The position numbers and the translations under genes were made by a program. Below, piece by piece: positions 8,479-16,811 of a DNA stretch of 63,612 bases (within the stretch, counting starts at the first letter, position 1; each line of letters begins with the position of its first letter). Under the pieces are notes generated by a model. It ran no database searches. It saw only the letters and a program-made list of their open reading frames with translations, and was not told where the DNA came from. The stretch comes from Pseudoflavonifractor sp. An184 (GTDB lineage: Bacteria; Bacillota; Clostridia; Oscillospirales; Oscillospiraceae). Location of the stretch: positions 1 through 63,612 of the forward strand of contig NZ_NFKI01000016.1 of assembly GCF_002160305.1 (NCBI RefSeq), read 5' to 3'.

Positions 8479-9849
8479 ATGCAAGAGAAATATGAGCTGG
8501 AACAGCTGATGGAGCTGGTCCAGACCAAACAGTTCCGCAAGCTGCGCTCCATTCTCATGGAGATGAATGAGGTGGACGTGGCCGAGTTCCTGGATGAGCT
8601 GGGACCGGAGGAGACCATCCTGGTGTTCCGCCTGCTGCCCAAGGAGCAGGCCGCCGAGGTGTTCGCCGAGCTGGAGGACTCCGACGACCAGGAGCGGCTC
8701 ATCAACGCCCTGAACGACAAGGAGCTGCGGGAGGTGCTGGACGAGCTGTACCTGGACGACACGGTGGACGTGATCGAGGACATGCCCGCCAACGTGGTCT
8801 CCCGTATCCTGCGCAACAGCGACCCTGCGTCCCGCAGCCAGATCAACCAGCTGCTCAACTACCCCAAGGACTCCGCCGGCTCCATTATGACCACGGAGTA
8901 CGTGTTCCTCCACCCGGACGCCACGGTGGAGGAGTCCTTCGCCCGCATCCGCAAGGAGGGCATGGACAAGGAGACCATTTACACCTGCTATGTCACCCAG
9001 AACCGGGTGCTGCTGGGCGTGGTCACGGTGAGACGGCTGCTCCTGTCCGCCTATGAGACCAAGATCCGGGACATTATGGAGACCAACGTCCTGTCCGTCA
9101 ACACCCACGACGACAAGGAAGACGTGGCCCAGATGCTCAACAAGTACGACCTGTCCGCCATCCCCGTGGTGGACGGGGACAACCGTCTGGTGGGTATCGT
9201 CACCTTCGACGACGCCATGGACGTTATCGAGGAGGAGACCACCGAGGACTTCGAGAAGATGGCCGCCATCCTCCCCTCGGACAAGCCCTATCTGAAGACC
9301 GGCGTCTTTGAGACCTGGCGCTCCCGCATCCCCTGGCTGATGCTGCTGATGCTGTCGGCCACCTTCACCGGCATTATCATCACGAAATTTGAGAGCGCCC
9401 TGGCCGCCTGCGTGGTGCTCACCTCCTTTATCCCCATGCTCTCGGGCACCGGCGGCAACTCGGGCTCCCAGTCCTCGGTGGCGGTCATCCGCGCCCTGTC
9501 TCTGGACGAGATCGACTTCTCGGATCTCATCGCCGTGGTGTGGAAGGAGAGCCGGGTGGCGGTGCTGTGCGGGGTGTGCCTGGCCTGCGCCAACTTCGTA
9601 AAAATGATGGTTGTGGACCGGTGGCTGATGAACAACCCGGCGGTCACCCCCATGGTGGCCCTGGTGGTGTGCCTCACCCTGGTGTTTACCGTGCTGTGTG
9701 CCAAGGTGGTGGGCTGCACCCTCCCCATGGCGGCGGAGAAAATCGGCATTGACCCGGCGGTGATGGCCTCCCCCTTCATCACCACCATCGTGGACGCCCT
9801 GTCCCTGCTCATCTACTTCTTCTTCGCCACCCAGCTGCTGGGGGTCTGA
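8479..9849 (+). CDS. mgtE: Magnesium transporter MgtE
   Basis: A 456-residue protein of normal MgtE length. An acidic cytosolic N domain (about 1-130) is followed by two CBS modules (about 135-255; GSIMTTEYV and SAIPVVDGDNRLVGIV) and five membrane helices with the conserved stretch LSGTGGNSGSQSS. MgtE is a Mg2+ channel gated by cytosolic Mg2+ through its N and CBS domains. The start follows an AAAAGGGGAGAG site. The leader with terminator upstream suggests regulation of expression as well as gating. Confidence 0.95.
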   Translation: MQEKYELEQLMELVQTKQFRKLRSILMEMNEVDVAEFLDELGPEETILVFRLLPKEQAAEVFAELEDSDDQERLINALNDKELREVLDELYLDDTVDVIEDMPANVVSRILRNSDPASRSQINQLLNYPKDSAGSIMTTEYVFLHPDATVEESFARIRKEGMDKETIYTCYVTQNRVLLGVVTVRRLLLSAYETKIRDIMETNVLSVNTHDDKEDVAQMLNKYDLSAIPVVDGDNRLVGIVTFDDAMDVIEEETTEDFEKMAAILPSDKPYLKTGVFETWRSRIPWLMLLMLSATFTGIIITKFESALAACVVLTSFIPMLSGTGGNSGSQSSVAVIRALSLDEIDFSDLIAVVWKESRVAVLCGVCLACANFVKMMVVDRWLMNNPAVTPMVALVVCLTLVFTVLCAKVVGCTLPMAAEKIGIDPAVMASPFITTIVDALSLLIYFFFATQLLGV

Positions 9850-10405
9850 CGGCGGGCGGGTCTGGGACCCGCCCCTACGAGAGTCCAAGGGCAGTTCCAG
9901 GTTTGCCGTAGGGGCGGCCCTTGGGCGGCTTCCCCCTTGTAGGGGGAAGCTGTTAGCCGGAAGGCTGACTGATGAGGGTGGGCATCTAGGTTCCATCTCC
10001 CTCTGACAACCGCCCCCTCATCCGTCACGACCTGCGGTCGTGACACCTTCCCCCCCTGAGGGGGGAAGGCTATTTTGCACCAGGAGCGTTGGCTCGGCAA
10101 ACCCAGGCGCAGTTGGTGAACCGCAGCAATTCTAAATTTTGCAAACCCAGGCCCCCAGTGGGGCCGGGTTAAATTGCAGGCAAGCACTCCTGATTTTGCG
10201 CGCCGGAAATTCTGTTTCGACCAAACAGGAGGGCATCCCCCGTAACGGGGGCCCGGGGTGTGGACGAATATGGGCACGCAGTGCCCATCCTGAGTCCACC
10301 CCCGGCGGCGTTTTGCCTACTTTGCCGCCGCGGGCAAAGTAGGTCGCCGCCCGAAGGCGGCGAAATTCCTATGCATAAAAATCTCCCCCATGAGGTGATT
10401 TTCCC
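9850..10405. repeat. Gene-free stretch with interspersed repeats
   Basis: No gene seen. It contains GTAGGGGCGG/CCGCCCCTAC palindromes near 9865-9930, a CTTCCCCC..GGGGGAAG pair, and at 10075-10382 a repeat homologous to 6400-6770 (shared cores TTTTGCAAACCCAGG, TTTTGCGCGCCGGAAAT, CAGGAGGGC and the final GCCCGAAGGCGGCGAAAT-like hairpin). In both cases the repeat ends about 30 bp before a membrane-transporter gene. Confidence 0.65.
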
Positions 10406-11116
10406 ATGAACCGCTATGAGACGCAGCTCCGGGCCCTCCGGGCCGCGTTTCCCTATACCATCCCCATTTTTGCCGGCTTCTGGTTTCTGGGTCTGACCTA
10501 CGGCATCTACATGAACGTGTCCGGCTTCTCCTTCGTCTACCCCATGCTTATGAGCCTCACCATCTTCGCCGGGTCGGTGGAATTCATCACGGTGAACCTG
10601 CTGCTGGGGGCCTTCAACCCCCTCCAGGCCCTGTTTCTCACCCTGATGGTCAACGCCCGGCACCTGTTTTACGGGCTGTCCATGCTGGACAAGTTCCGGG
10701 GGCTGGGCTGGAAGAAGGTCTACTTAATCTTCGGCATGTGCGACGAGAGCTTCTCCATCAACTACACCGCCCAGATCCCTCCCGATGTGGACCGGGGGTG
10801 GTTCATGTTCTTCGTCACTCTGCTCAATCACTTCTACTGGTTTTCCGGCTCCACCCTGGGGGGCGTCTTCGGGGGGCTCATCCAGTTCAACACCGAGGGG
10901 CTGGACTTTGTGATGACCGCCATGTTCGTGGTCATTTTCCTGGAGCAGTGGCTCAAAGACAGGGACCACACCAGCGCCCTGGTGGGGCTGGCCGCCTCGG
11001 CGGCCTGTCTGGTGTTCTTTGGACCGGACGACTTCATCATCCCGGCCATGCTGGCCATTCTGGGGGTCCTCACTCTGCTGCGGGGGACCCTGGAGCGGAA
11101 GGGGGCGCTGGCATGA
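10406..11116 (+). CDS. azlC: AzlC family branched-chain amino acid exporter, large subunit
   Basis: A 236-residue membrane protein with AzlC features near the N-terminus ([20 protein letters not shown]) and the motif [13 protein letters not shown]. AzlC works with a small AzlD partner to export branched-chain amino acids or analogues across the cell membrane. A GAGGTGA ribosome site precedes the ATG. It overlaps azlD by 4 bp (ATGA), as usual for this pair. The exact substrate is not shown by the sequence. Confidence 0.92.
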   Translation: MNRYETQLRALRAAFPYTIPIFAGFWFLGLTYGIYMNVSGFSFVYPMLMSLTIFAGSVEFITVNLLLGAFNPLQALFLTLMVNARHLFYGLSMLDKFRGLGWKKVYLIFGMCDESFSINYTAQIPPDVDRGWFMFFVTLLNHFYWFSGSTLGGVFGGLIQFNTEGLDFVMTAMFVVIFLEQWLKDRDHTSALVGLAASAACLVFFGPDDFIIPAMLAILGVLTLLRGTLERKGALA

Positions 11117-11439
11117 CCCTGACACAGCAGATCATCACCATCGCCATGGTGGTGCTGGGAACCATGATCACCCGCTTTCTTCCCTTTCTGATTTTTCCCG
11201 CGGGGAAGGAGACCCCCAAGTACATCCAATATGTGGGCAAGGTGCTGCCGGCAGCGGTGTTCGGCCTGCTGGTGGTCTACTGTCTGCGGTCGGTGGACCT
11301 GTTCTCCGGCAGCCGCGGCCTGCCCGAGGCCATCTCCATTCTCCTGGTTGTGGCCCTCCACCTGTGGAAGCGGCAGATGCTGCTGTCCATCGCCGGGGGC
11401 ACCGTGTGCTATATGCTGCTGGTGCAGCTGGTCTTTTGA
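11113..11439 (+). CDS. azlD: AzlD family branched-chain amino acid exporter, small subunit
   Basis: 108 residues with about four hydrophobic segments and the AzlD pattern [13 protein letters not shown] near the start, then [14 protein letters not shown]. Its ATG lies inside the stop region of azlC, indicating translational coupling. It is the small partner of the AzlC protein. The length is typical of the family. Confidence 0.9.
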   Translation: MTLTQQIITIAMVVLGTMITRFLPFLIFPAGKETPKYIQYVGKVLPAAVFGLLVVYCLRSVDLFSGSRGLPEAISILLVVALHLWKRQMLLSIAGGTVCYMLLVQLVF

Positions 11440-11479
11440 CGGCTCCCAGCCCTGAGACGAGAGAAAAGGAGGCCCTTAT

Positions 11480-12115
11480 ATGGCGGACAATACCGGAATC
11501 CACCCCCTGCGCTCGCTGAAAAGCGGTGTATCTCTGATCCTGGCCGGCGTGGCGCTGGCGGCGGTGTGCTTCGGCGCGGGCTTCTTCACCGGCGGCCGCT
11601 CCCAGGAGGCGCCCCAGCTGTCCTCCGTCACCGTGGAGCAGCAGCTCCAGCAGATCAGCCAGCTGGCCACCACCCGGTACGCCTACACCAACATGGGGCA
11701 GTTTGAACGGGGCAGCGACTTCTATGGAATCCGTATCCCCTTCACCACCAGCCGGTTCATTGTGTCATACAGCGGGGTCATCACCGCCGGTGTGGACCTG
11801 AGCCAGGCCCGGGTGGAGGTGACCGGCGAACAGGTGACCGTCACCCTTCCAGCCGCCCAGATCCTCTCCCACGAAATCGATCCGGACAGCCTGGAGGTCT
11901 TTGACGAGACCCGCAGTATCTTCAACCCCATCACCATTCAGGACTACAACGGCTTTCAGGCCGATCAGCAGGGCGTGATGGAGGAGAAGGCCCTTCAGTC
12001 CGGCCTCCTCACCCAGGCCCAGGACCAGGCGGAGGCGGCGGTGACCGGGCTGCTCACCCCCCTCCTGAACGAGGGGCAGGCCCTAGAGGTCCGGACGGCA
12101 GAGGCGGAGACATAA
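11480..12115 (+). CDS. DUF4230-type membrane-anchored protein
   Basis: 211 residues with one N-terminal membrane helix (about 14-38), a Gln-rich linker and a soluble outer domain of the DUF4230 type (from QLATTRYAYTNMGQF onward). The function of the family is unknown. An AAAAGGAGG site precedes the ATG. It may be the last gene of the azlCD unit (40-bp gap) and is followed by a clear terminator. The protein would face the outside of the cell. Confidence 0.75.
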   Translation: MADNTGIHPLRSLKSGVSLILAGVALAAVCFGAGFFTGGRSQEAPQLSSVTVEQQLQQISQLATTRYAYTNMGQFERGSDFYGIRIPFTTSRFIVSYSGVITAGVDLSQARVEVTGEQVTVTLPAAQILSHEIDPDSLEVFDETRSIFNPITIQDYNGFQADQQGVMEEKALQSGLLTQAQDQAEAAVTGLLTPLLNEGQALEVRTAEAET

Positions 12116-12116
12116 C

Positions 12117-12158
12117 AAAACAGCTTGGCAGACCGCCGGTCCGTCAAGCTGTTTTTTG
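12117..12158. terminator. Intrinsic terminator, probably bidirectional
   Basis: AAACAGCTTG and CAAGCTGTTT arms with an inner hairpin and T-runs on both strands. It sits between two convergent genes (11480-12115 plus and 12162-13886 minus). Confidence 0.85.
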
Positions 12159-12161
12159 TTT

Positions 12162-13886
12162 CTACATGGCCTGGATGCGGCCCTGAATGAGCTTGCCCAC
12201 CGCGTCGGCGAACCAGCCGATGGAGGGGATGCGCAAGAGCTCCTTGCCGTAGATCTGCCGGGCGTTGGGCAGCTCCCGGTCGCTGCCGGTGAAGATGCAC
12301 ACGGGGGAGAGGCCGTGTTTGCGCAGCTTTCCCGCCTCATCGGCAGCGTCCTGGACCCCCAGCTTGCCCCCGTAGTCCCGGCCCCCGGGGAGCATGCCCG
12401 GGTTGGGAATCTTCTGGTCGTCGTTGGGGTTGGCGTCGGACAGGAGAATCAGAAGCCGGTGGTCGCTCTGCTCCCGCTCCATGAGCCAGTCCATGGCCCG
12501 CAGCGCCAGGCCGTCCCGGTTCCAACCAGCGGACACATAGTCGAAGATGGCGTCGTTTTTCCCCGCCTCCTGGTAGTCCCGGAAAATGCGGATCACGGTG
12601 CAGCCGCTCACCGAGCAGAAGGAGGACACCCGCACCGGGATCTGACACCGGGTGAGGGCGGCGGCGATGAGGTAGGCCTGAGTCGATAACTTCTCCTGCT
12701 GCTGGTTCTGGGAAGCGGAGGCGTCCAGCAGGATGTCCACCGACAGGTCCCCCAGCTCGCTCTGCTGCCGCTGGACGAACACCCGGCCGTCCTGAAGGGC
12801 GCCCGCCCGCCAGGCCAGGCGGGGCTGGAGATTTCCCGCCCTGGTGCGGCTGTCGGTGACGTCCGACTGGAGCAGGATGGTGTTTTGCAGCTGCTGGGCC
12901 AGCTGGGAGAGGATGTGCTGGTTCTGCACCAGGCGAGCCTGGTAGTACGCCCGGTTTTTCTCCCGCTGGCGCTGGAACATGTCCCGCTCCCAGGCGGTCT
13001 CCTTGCTCACGTGACCGGTGGGCAGCACGCCCTTGGTAAAGTGGAGGCGGCAGTTCTTGTGGTTGCCGGTGCACAGGGCCTTCTCCGCCGCCGCCGTCTC
13101 CGACGGGGGGAACATGGACACCCCGAAGCAGTTCTCCACATACTCCCGCAAAACCTGCTCCCGGGTCTGGCCCTGGCCCAGACGGAGAAGGAAGTTTTTC
13201 TGCCAGAAGCGCTTCCGGCCCTCCTCCTCCACCGGCCCGCCGCCGGGCTCCCCCAGGCGGCGCAGGGCATTGCCGCTCACCAGGCCGCTTCGCTTTTTGC
13301 CCTTGTGGAGGATGTCCCGGCCGGCGAAGGCGGCCCACTGCCGGTCGGTGACGCTCCGCCGGGCTCGCTTGAACCACTTGTGGAGGAGGGTCTCCATCCG
13401 GCCGGTGAGCTCCTCCTCGGTGCAGCCCACGGGGAAGGTCAGGTCGTCCAGCACCCCCTTCTCCCAGGAATCCTCCTGGGCGGGGTCCCCCAGGGCCCGC
13501 CGGAACCACAGCCAGCGCAGGTTGTGGATGCCCTCCCGCTCGGCGGACTTCCGGGGCTGGGCCGTCACCTGGAGGGCGTACTGCCGCCGCAGGTCCTCCA
13601 GCACCGGCCGCTCCCCCACTGTCCGCCGGAAGGCCACCCCCTCCAGGCCCAGCCAGAACAGGTCGGTGTAGAAGGCCCCGCTGGTCTGGCTCTGGAAGGT
13701 GTTGAACAGGGGCCTGAGCCGTTCGTAGTCATAGAGGCGGTACACCAGGCCGATGATGGTGTTGAAGTACAGGTCCGCCTCGCCGTCCGGACGGTACATC
13801 TGAAAGTCGGCCCGAAGCTGGTAGTTCTCCGCCCCGTTCCAGAACTGGTTTTCCGCCCGGCGGCTCTCAATGTCTTCCCGGTCCAT
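12162..13886 (-). CDS. VWA-domain partner of a MoxR-type ATPase
   Basis: 574 residues. A long charged N-terminal region (about 1-370) of no recognised fold is followed by a C-terminal von Willebrand A domain whose metal site reads LLDASAS (DxSxS), with later LILLSDANPND. VWA proteins paired with MoxR ATPases act as chaperone-like machines that insert metals or activate partner complexes. Its ATG lies 1 bp after the stop of the ATPase gene, so the two are one operon. The general architecture recalls CbbO/NorD-type pairs; no client enzyme is encoded nearby. Confidence 0.82.
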   Translation of the reverse strand: MDREDIESRRAENQFWNGAENYQLRADFQMYRPDGEADLYFNTIIGLVYRLYDYERLRPLFNTFQSQTSGAFYTDLFWLGLEGVAFRRTVGERPVLEDLRRQYALQVTAQPRKSAEREGIHNLRWLWFRRALGDPAQEDSWEKGVLDDLTFPVGCTEEELTGRMETLLHKWFKRARRSVTDRQWAAFAGRDILHKGKKRSGLVSGNALRRLGEPGGGPVEEEGRKRFWQKNFLLRLGQGQTREQVLREYVENCFGVSMFPPSETAAAEKALCTGNHKNCRLHFTKGVLPTGHVSKETAWERDMFQRQREKNRAYYQARLVQNQHILSQLAQQLQNTILLQSDVTDSRTRAGNLQPRLAWRAGALQDGRVFVQRQQSELGDLSVDILLDASASQNQQQEKLSTQAYLIAAALTRCQIPVRVSSFCSVSGCTVIRIFRDYQEAGKNDAIFDYVSAGWNRDGLALRAMDWLMEREQSDHRLLILLSDANPNDDQKIPNPGMLPGGRDYGGKLGVQDAADEAGKLRKHGLSPVCIFTGSDRELPNARQIYGKELLRIPSIGWFADAVGKLIQGRIQAM

Positions 13887-13887
13887 A

Positions 13888-14808
13888 TCAGCCCTCGAAC
13901 AGCTTGGAGCGGTCCGCGTCCCGGGGGATGCGGGCCCACACCGCGTCGGCCACCAGCTGCCGCTCGAAGGGGTCAAAGGCCTTGTTGATGATGCCCAGCT
14001 CCAGGGCCTGGCCGGAGGGGATGCCCTTCTCCATCAGGTGCAGGGCGGACAGCAGCCCCCGCAGGTCCAGGGCTTTGGTGGAGATCTCCGAGCTGTCGCA
14101 CTTCTGCCGCAAATCCCCAAACAGGGCGGAGAACTGCTCCACCCAGGTGTGCTTCATCTGGGGGAAGCCCCGCAGCAGCAGCTTTTCCAGGTTCTCCGGG
14201 GAGATCACCGGCATGTCCATAACCACGAACCGGGACACCAGGGCCTCGTTCAGCTCCCGGGTGCCGGCGTAGCCGTAGTTCATGGTGCCGATGAAGCGGG
14301 CGGCGTCGTCCAGCACGATCCGGTCATACCCGGGCACGTCGATGACCCGCCGGAAGTCCAGGGTGGCGTGGAGGACGGCCAGGGCCTCGTTCTTGGCCAT
14401 GTTCACCTCGTCCAGCACCCCGAAGCCCCCCAGCCGGGCGCACTTGGAGATGGGGCCCTCCCGGAACACCACCTCCCCGTCCTTCAGGGTGTCCGCCCCC
14501 ACCAGGGAGGCCGCGTCCACATTTACGTACATGGACACGTCCCAGCTGGGCCGGCCAAAGGCGGCGGCCAGGTTCTCGGCCAGCACGTTCTTGCCCGTGG
14601 CCTTGGGGCCGGCCAGCAGCAGGTGCTGCCCGCATAGGAGGGCGGCGGCCGCCCCCTCCCAGATCTCTTTTCCGTAGTATAGGAAGCGGGGAGCGGGGAC
14701 CCGCCCCCGGGCCTCCTCCGGCGCCGGGTGGGCAGCCCGGAAGGCCTGCATCTCCTCCAGCAGGCCCTTGTCCACGCCCTCGTCCGCTAATTCCTTCCAA
14801 ATATCCAT
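13888..14808 (-). CDS. MoxR-family AAA+ ATPase
   Basis: 306 residues with Walker A AGPKATGKN, Walker B GVLDEVN, a sensor-like segment FIGTMNYGYAGT and an arginine region RELNEALVSRF. This is the MoxR/CbxX arrangement. It is the first gene of a two-gene operon with the VWA protein. Such pairs remodel protein complexes; the target here is unknown. The start is chosen as the ATG at 14808. Confidence 0.87.
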   Translation of the reverse strand: MDIWKELADEGVDKGLLEEMQAFRAAHPAPEEARGRVPAPRFLYYGKEIWEGAAAALLCGQHLLLAGPKATGKNVLAENLAAAFGRPSWDVSMYVNVDAASLVGADTLKDGEVVFREGPISKCARLGGFGVLDEVNMAKNEALAVLHATLDFRRVIDVPGYDRIVLDDAARFIGTMNYGYAGTRELNEALVSRFVVMDMPVISPENLEKLLLRGFPQMKHTWVEQFSALFGDLRQKCDSSEISTKALDLRGLLSALHLMEKGIPSGQALELGIINKAFDPFERQLVADAVWARIPRDADRSKLFEG

Positions 14809-14952
14809 GGTACAAACTCCTCATGTATGCCTCGGCCCGCGTCCGCCGCCTGGCGGCAGCCTCCAGAGCTCCGCGGGCCCGTTCCGTATTGTACGCCCCA
14901 GCCGGGAAATACGCAAGGGGGAACGTCAGAATTTTCCACAAGCCGGTAGGAC

Positions 14953-14993
14953 AAAGGAGCTCCTCTGCCCCGACAGGGCGGAGGAGCTCCTTT
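14953..14993. terminator. Intrinsic terminator hairpin
   Basis: AAAGGAGCTCCTC and GAGGAGCTCCTTTT arms with an inner GCCC/GGGC stem. It serves the minus-strand ABC-F gene ending at 15006. Confidence 0.75.
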
Positions 14994-15005
14994 TAAAACC
15001 GGCGG

Positions 15006-16601
15006 TTACTCCGCCTTCTGGCTCTCCAGATATTCGTCGTAGGTCATCATCCGGTCGATGAGCTTCCCGTCCGGGGTGAAGTCAAAGACCCGGTTACACA
15101 CGGTCTGGATCAGCTGGTGGTCGTGGGAGGCCACCAGCACGTTGCACTTCACCGCCTCCAGGCCCTTGTTCAGGGCGGCGATGGACTCCAGGTCCAGGTG
15201 GTTGGTGGGCTGGTCCAGCATGAGCACGTTGGCCCCGGAGAGCATCATCCGGGAGAGCATGCACCGGACCTTCTCGCCGCCGGAGAGGACCTTTACGGGC
15301 TTATACACCTCGTCCCCGGAGAAGAGCATCCGGCCCAGGAAGCCCCGGAGATACTGCTCCTGGGGGTCGCTGGAGTACTGGCGCAGCCACTGCACCAGGT
15401 TGTCGTCGTTGTCCTGGAAGTAGGGGGTGTTGTCCTTGGGGAAGTAGGAGAAGGTGGCCGTCTGGCCCCACTTCACGGTGCCCTCGTCGGGCTCCATCTC
15501 CCCGGCCAGGATCTTGAACAGGGCGGTGTGGGCGTTCTCGTTGTCGCCTACAAAGGCGATCTTGTCCCCGTGGTTCACAATGAAGGACACCTTGTCCAGC
15601 ACCTTCACCCCGTCGATGGTCTTGCTCACGTCGGTGACAAAGAGGATGTCCTTGCCCACCTCCCGGTCGGGGGAGAAGGCCACCCAGGGGTAGCGGCGGG
15701 AGGAGGCGGGCATCTCCTCCACGGTGAGCTTGTCCAGCAGTTTTCTCCGGGCGGTGGCCTGCTTGGACTTGGACTTGTTGGCGGAGAAGCGGGAGATGAA
15801 GTCCTGCAGCTCCTTGATCTTCTCCTCGTTGCGCTTGTTCTGGTTCTTGATGAGCTGCTGCACCAGCTGGGAGGACTCGTACCAGAAGTCGTAGTTGCCC
15901 ACATACATCTTGATCTTGTTGTAGTCGATGTCCACGATGTGGGTGCACACGGTGTTCAGGAAGTGCCGGTCGTGGGAGACCACGATGACGGTGCCCTCGA
16001 AGTCCAGCAGGAAGTCCTCCAGCCAGTTCACCGCGTCGATGTCCAGGTTGTTGGTGGGCTCGTCCATCATCAGCAGGTCGGGATTGCCGAACAGGGCCTG
16101 GGCCAGCAGGACCTTCACCTTCAGCCGGGCGTCCAGGGTGGCCATGTCGTTGTAGTGGAGCTCGGTGCCGATGCCCAGACCCTGGAGGATGCGGCTGGCG
16201 TCGCTCTCGGCCTCCCAGCCCCCCAGCTCGGCGTACTCCTCCTCCAGCTCGCAGGCCCGCATGCCGTCCTCGTCGGTCATCTCCTCCTTGGCGTAGATGG
16301 CCTCCTTCTCCTTGCCGATGTCATACAGGCGCTGGTTGCCCATGATGACCGTGTCCATGACGTTGTAGGCGTCGTAGGCGTTCTGGTTCTGCTTCAGCAC
16401 CGACATGCGCACGTTGGGCAGGATGGACACCTCGCCGGTGCTGGGCTCCAGCTCCCCGGAGAGGATCTTCAGAAAGGTGGACTTGCCGGCGCCGTTGGCG
16501 CCGATGATGCCGTAGCAGTTGCCCCGCAAAAACTGCAGGTCCACGTGGGAAAACAGCGGGGTGCCGCTGTAATTCAAGCTCAGATCGGTAACGGTGATCA
16601 T
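15006..16601 (-). CDS. ABC-F family ATPase (YkpA/YbiT-like)
   Basis: 531 residues with two ABC domains and no membrane part, the ABC-F layout of ribosome-associated translation factors. Domain 1 has Walker A GANGAGKST and Walker B LLMMDEPTNNLD, but its signature reads LDARLKVKV instead of LSGGQ. Domain 2 has signature LSGGEKV but a broken Walker A (GDNENAHTA, no lysine) and Walker B LMLDQPTNHLD with Gln for the catalytic Glu. The linker is KNQNKRNEEKIKELQ-like. The start ATG at 16601 follows AAAAGGAG. Degenerate sites are known in this subfamily; resistance function is unlikely. Confidence 0.9.
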   Translation of the reverse strand: MITVTDLSLNYSGTPLFSHVDLQFLRGNCYGIIGANGAGKSTFLKILSGELEPSTGEVSILPNVRMSVLKQNQNAYDAYNVMDTVIMGNQRLYDIGKEKEAIYAKEEMTDEDGMRACELEEEYAELGGWEAESDASRILQGLGIGTELHYNDMATLDARLKVKVLLAQALFGNPDLLMMDEPTNNLDIDAVNWLEDFLLDFEGTVIVVSHDRHFLNTVCTHIVDIDYNKIKMYVGNYDFWYESSQLVQQLIKNQNKRNEEKIKELQDFISRFSANKSKSKQATARRKLLDKLTVEEMPASSRRYPWVAFSPDREVGKDILFVTDVSKTIDGVKVLDKVSFIVNHGDKIAFVGDNENAHTALFKILAGEMEPDEGTVKWGQTATFSYFPKDNTPYFQDNDDNLVQWLRQYSSDPQEQYLRGFLGRMLFSGDEVYKPVKVLSGGEKVRCMLSRMMLSGANVLMLDQPTNHLDLESIAALNKGLEAVKCNVLVASHDHQLIQTVCNRVFDFTPDGKLIDRMMTYDEYLESQKAE

Positions 16602-16731
16602 GGTAATCTCCTTTTCCAATTCAATCCAAATTCAAAACATGGTCAAAACGCGTCTGCGCGTACGGCAACCATCTTATCATATTCCCCGGAGTTTGAACAG
16701 AGGACAGCGAAAAAATTCCGCCGCATTTTCG

Positions 16732-16772
16732 CAAAAAAATTCCGCTTTTCTTGTGAGAAAAGCGGAATTTTG
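16732..16772 (-). terminator. Intrinsic terminator after the SLH gene
   Basis: AAAATTCCGCTTTTC and GAAAAGCGGAATTTT arms around a short loop, followed by a T-rich run on the minus strand. It lies 40 bp beyond the stop of the gene at 16812-18953. Confidence 0.8.
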
Positions 16773-16811
16773 GCCGATTCTATCTCGGTTCCGGGGCGCG
16801 GGCCGGGCGGC

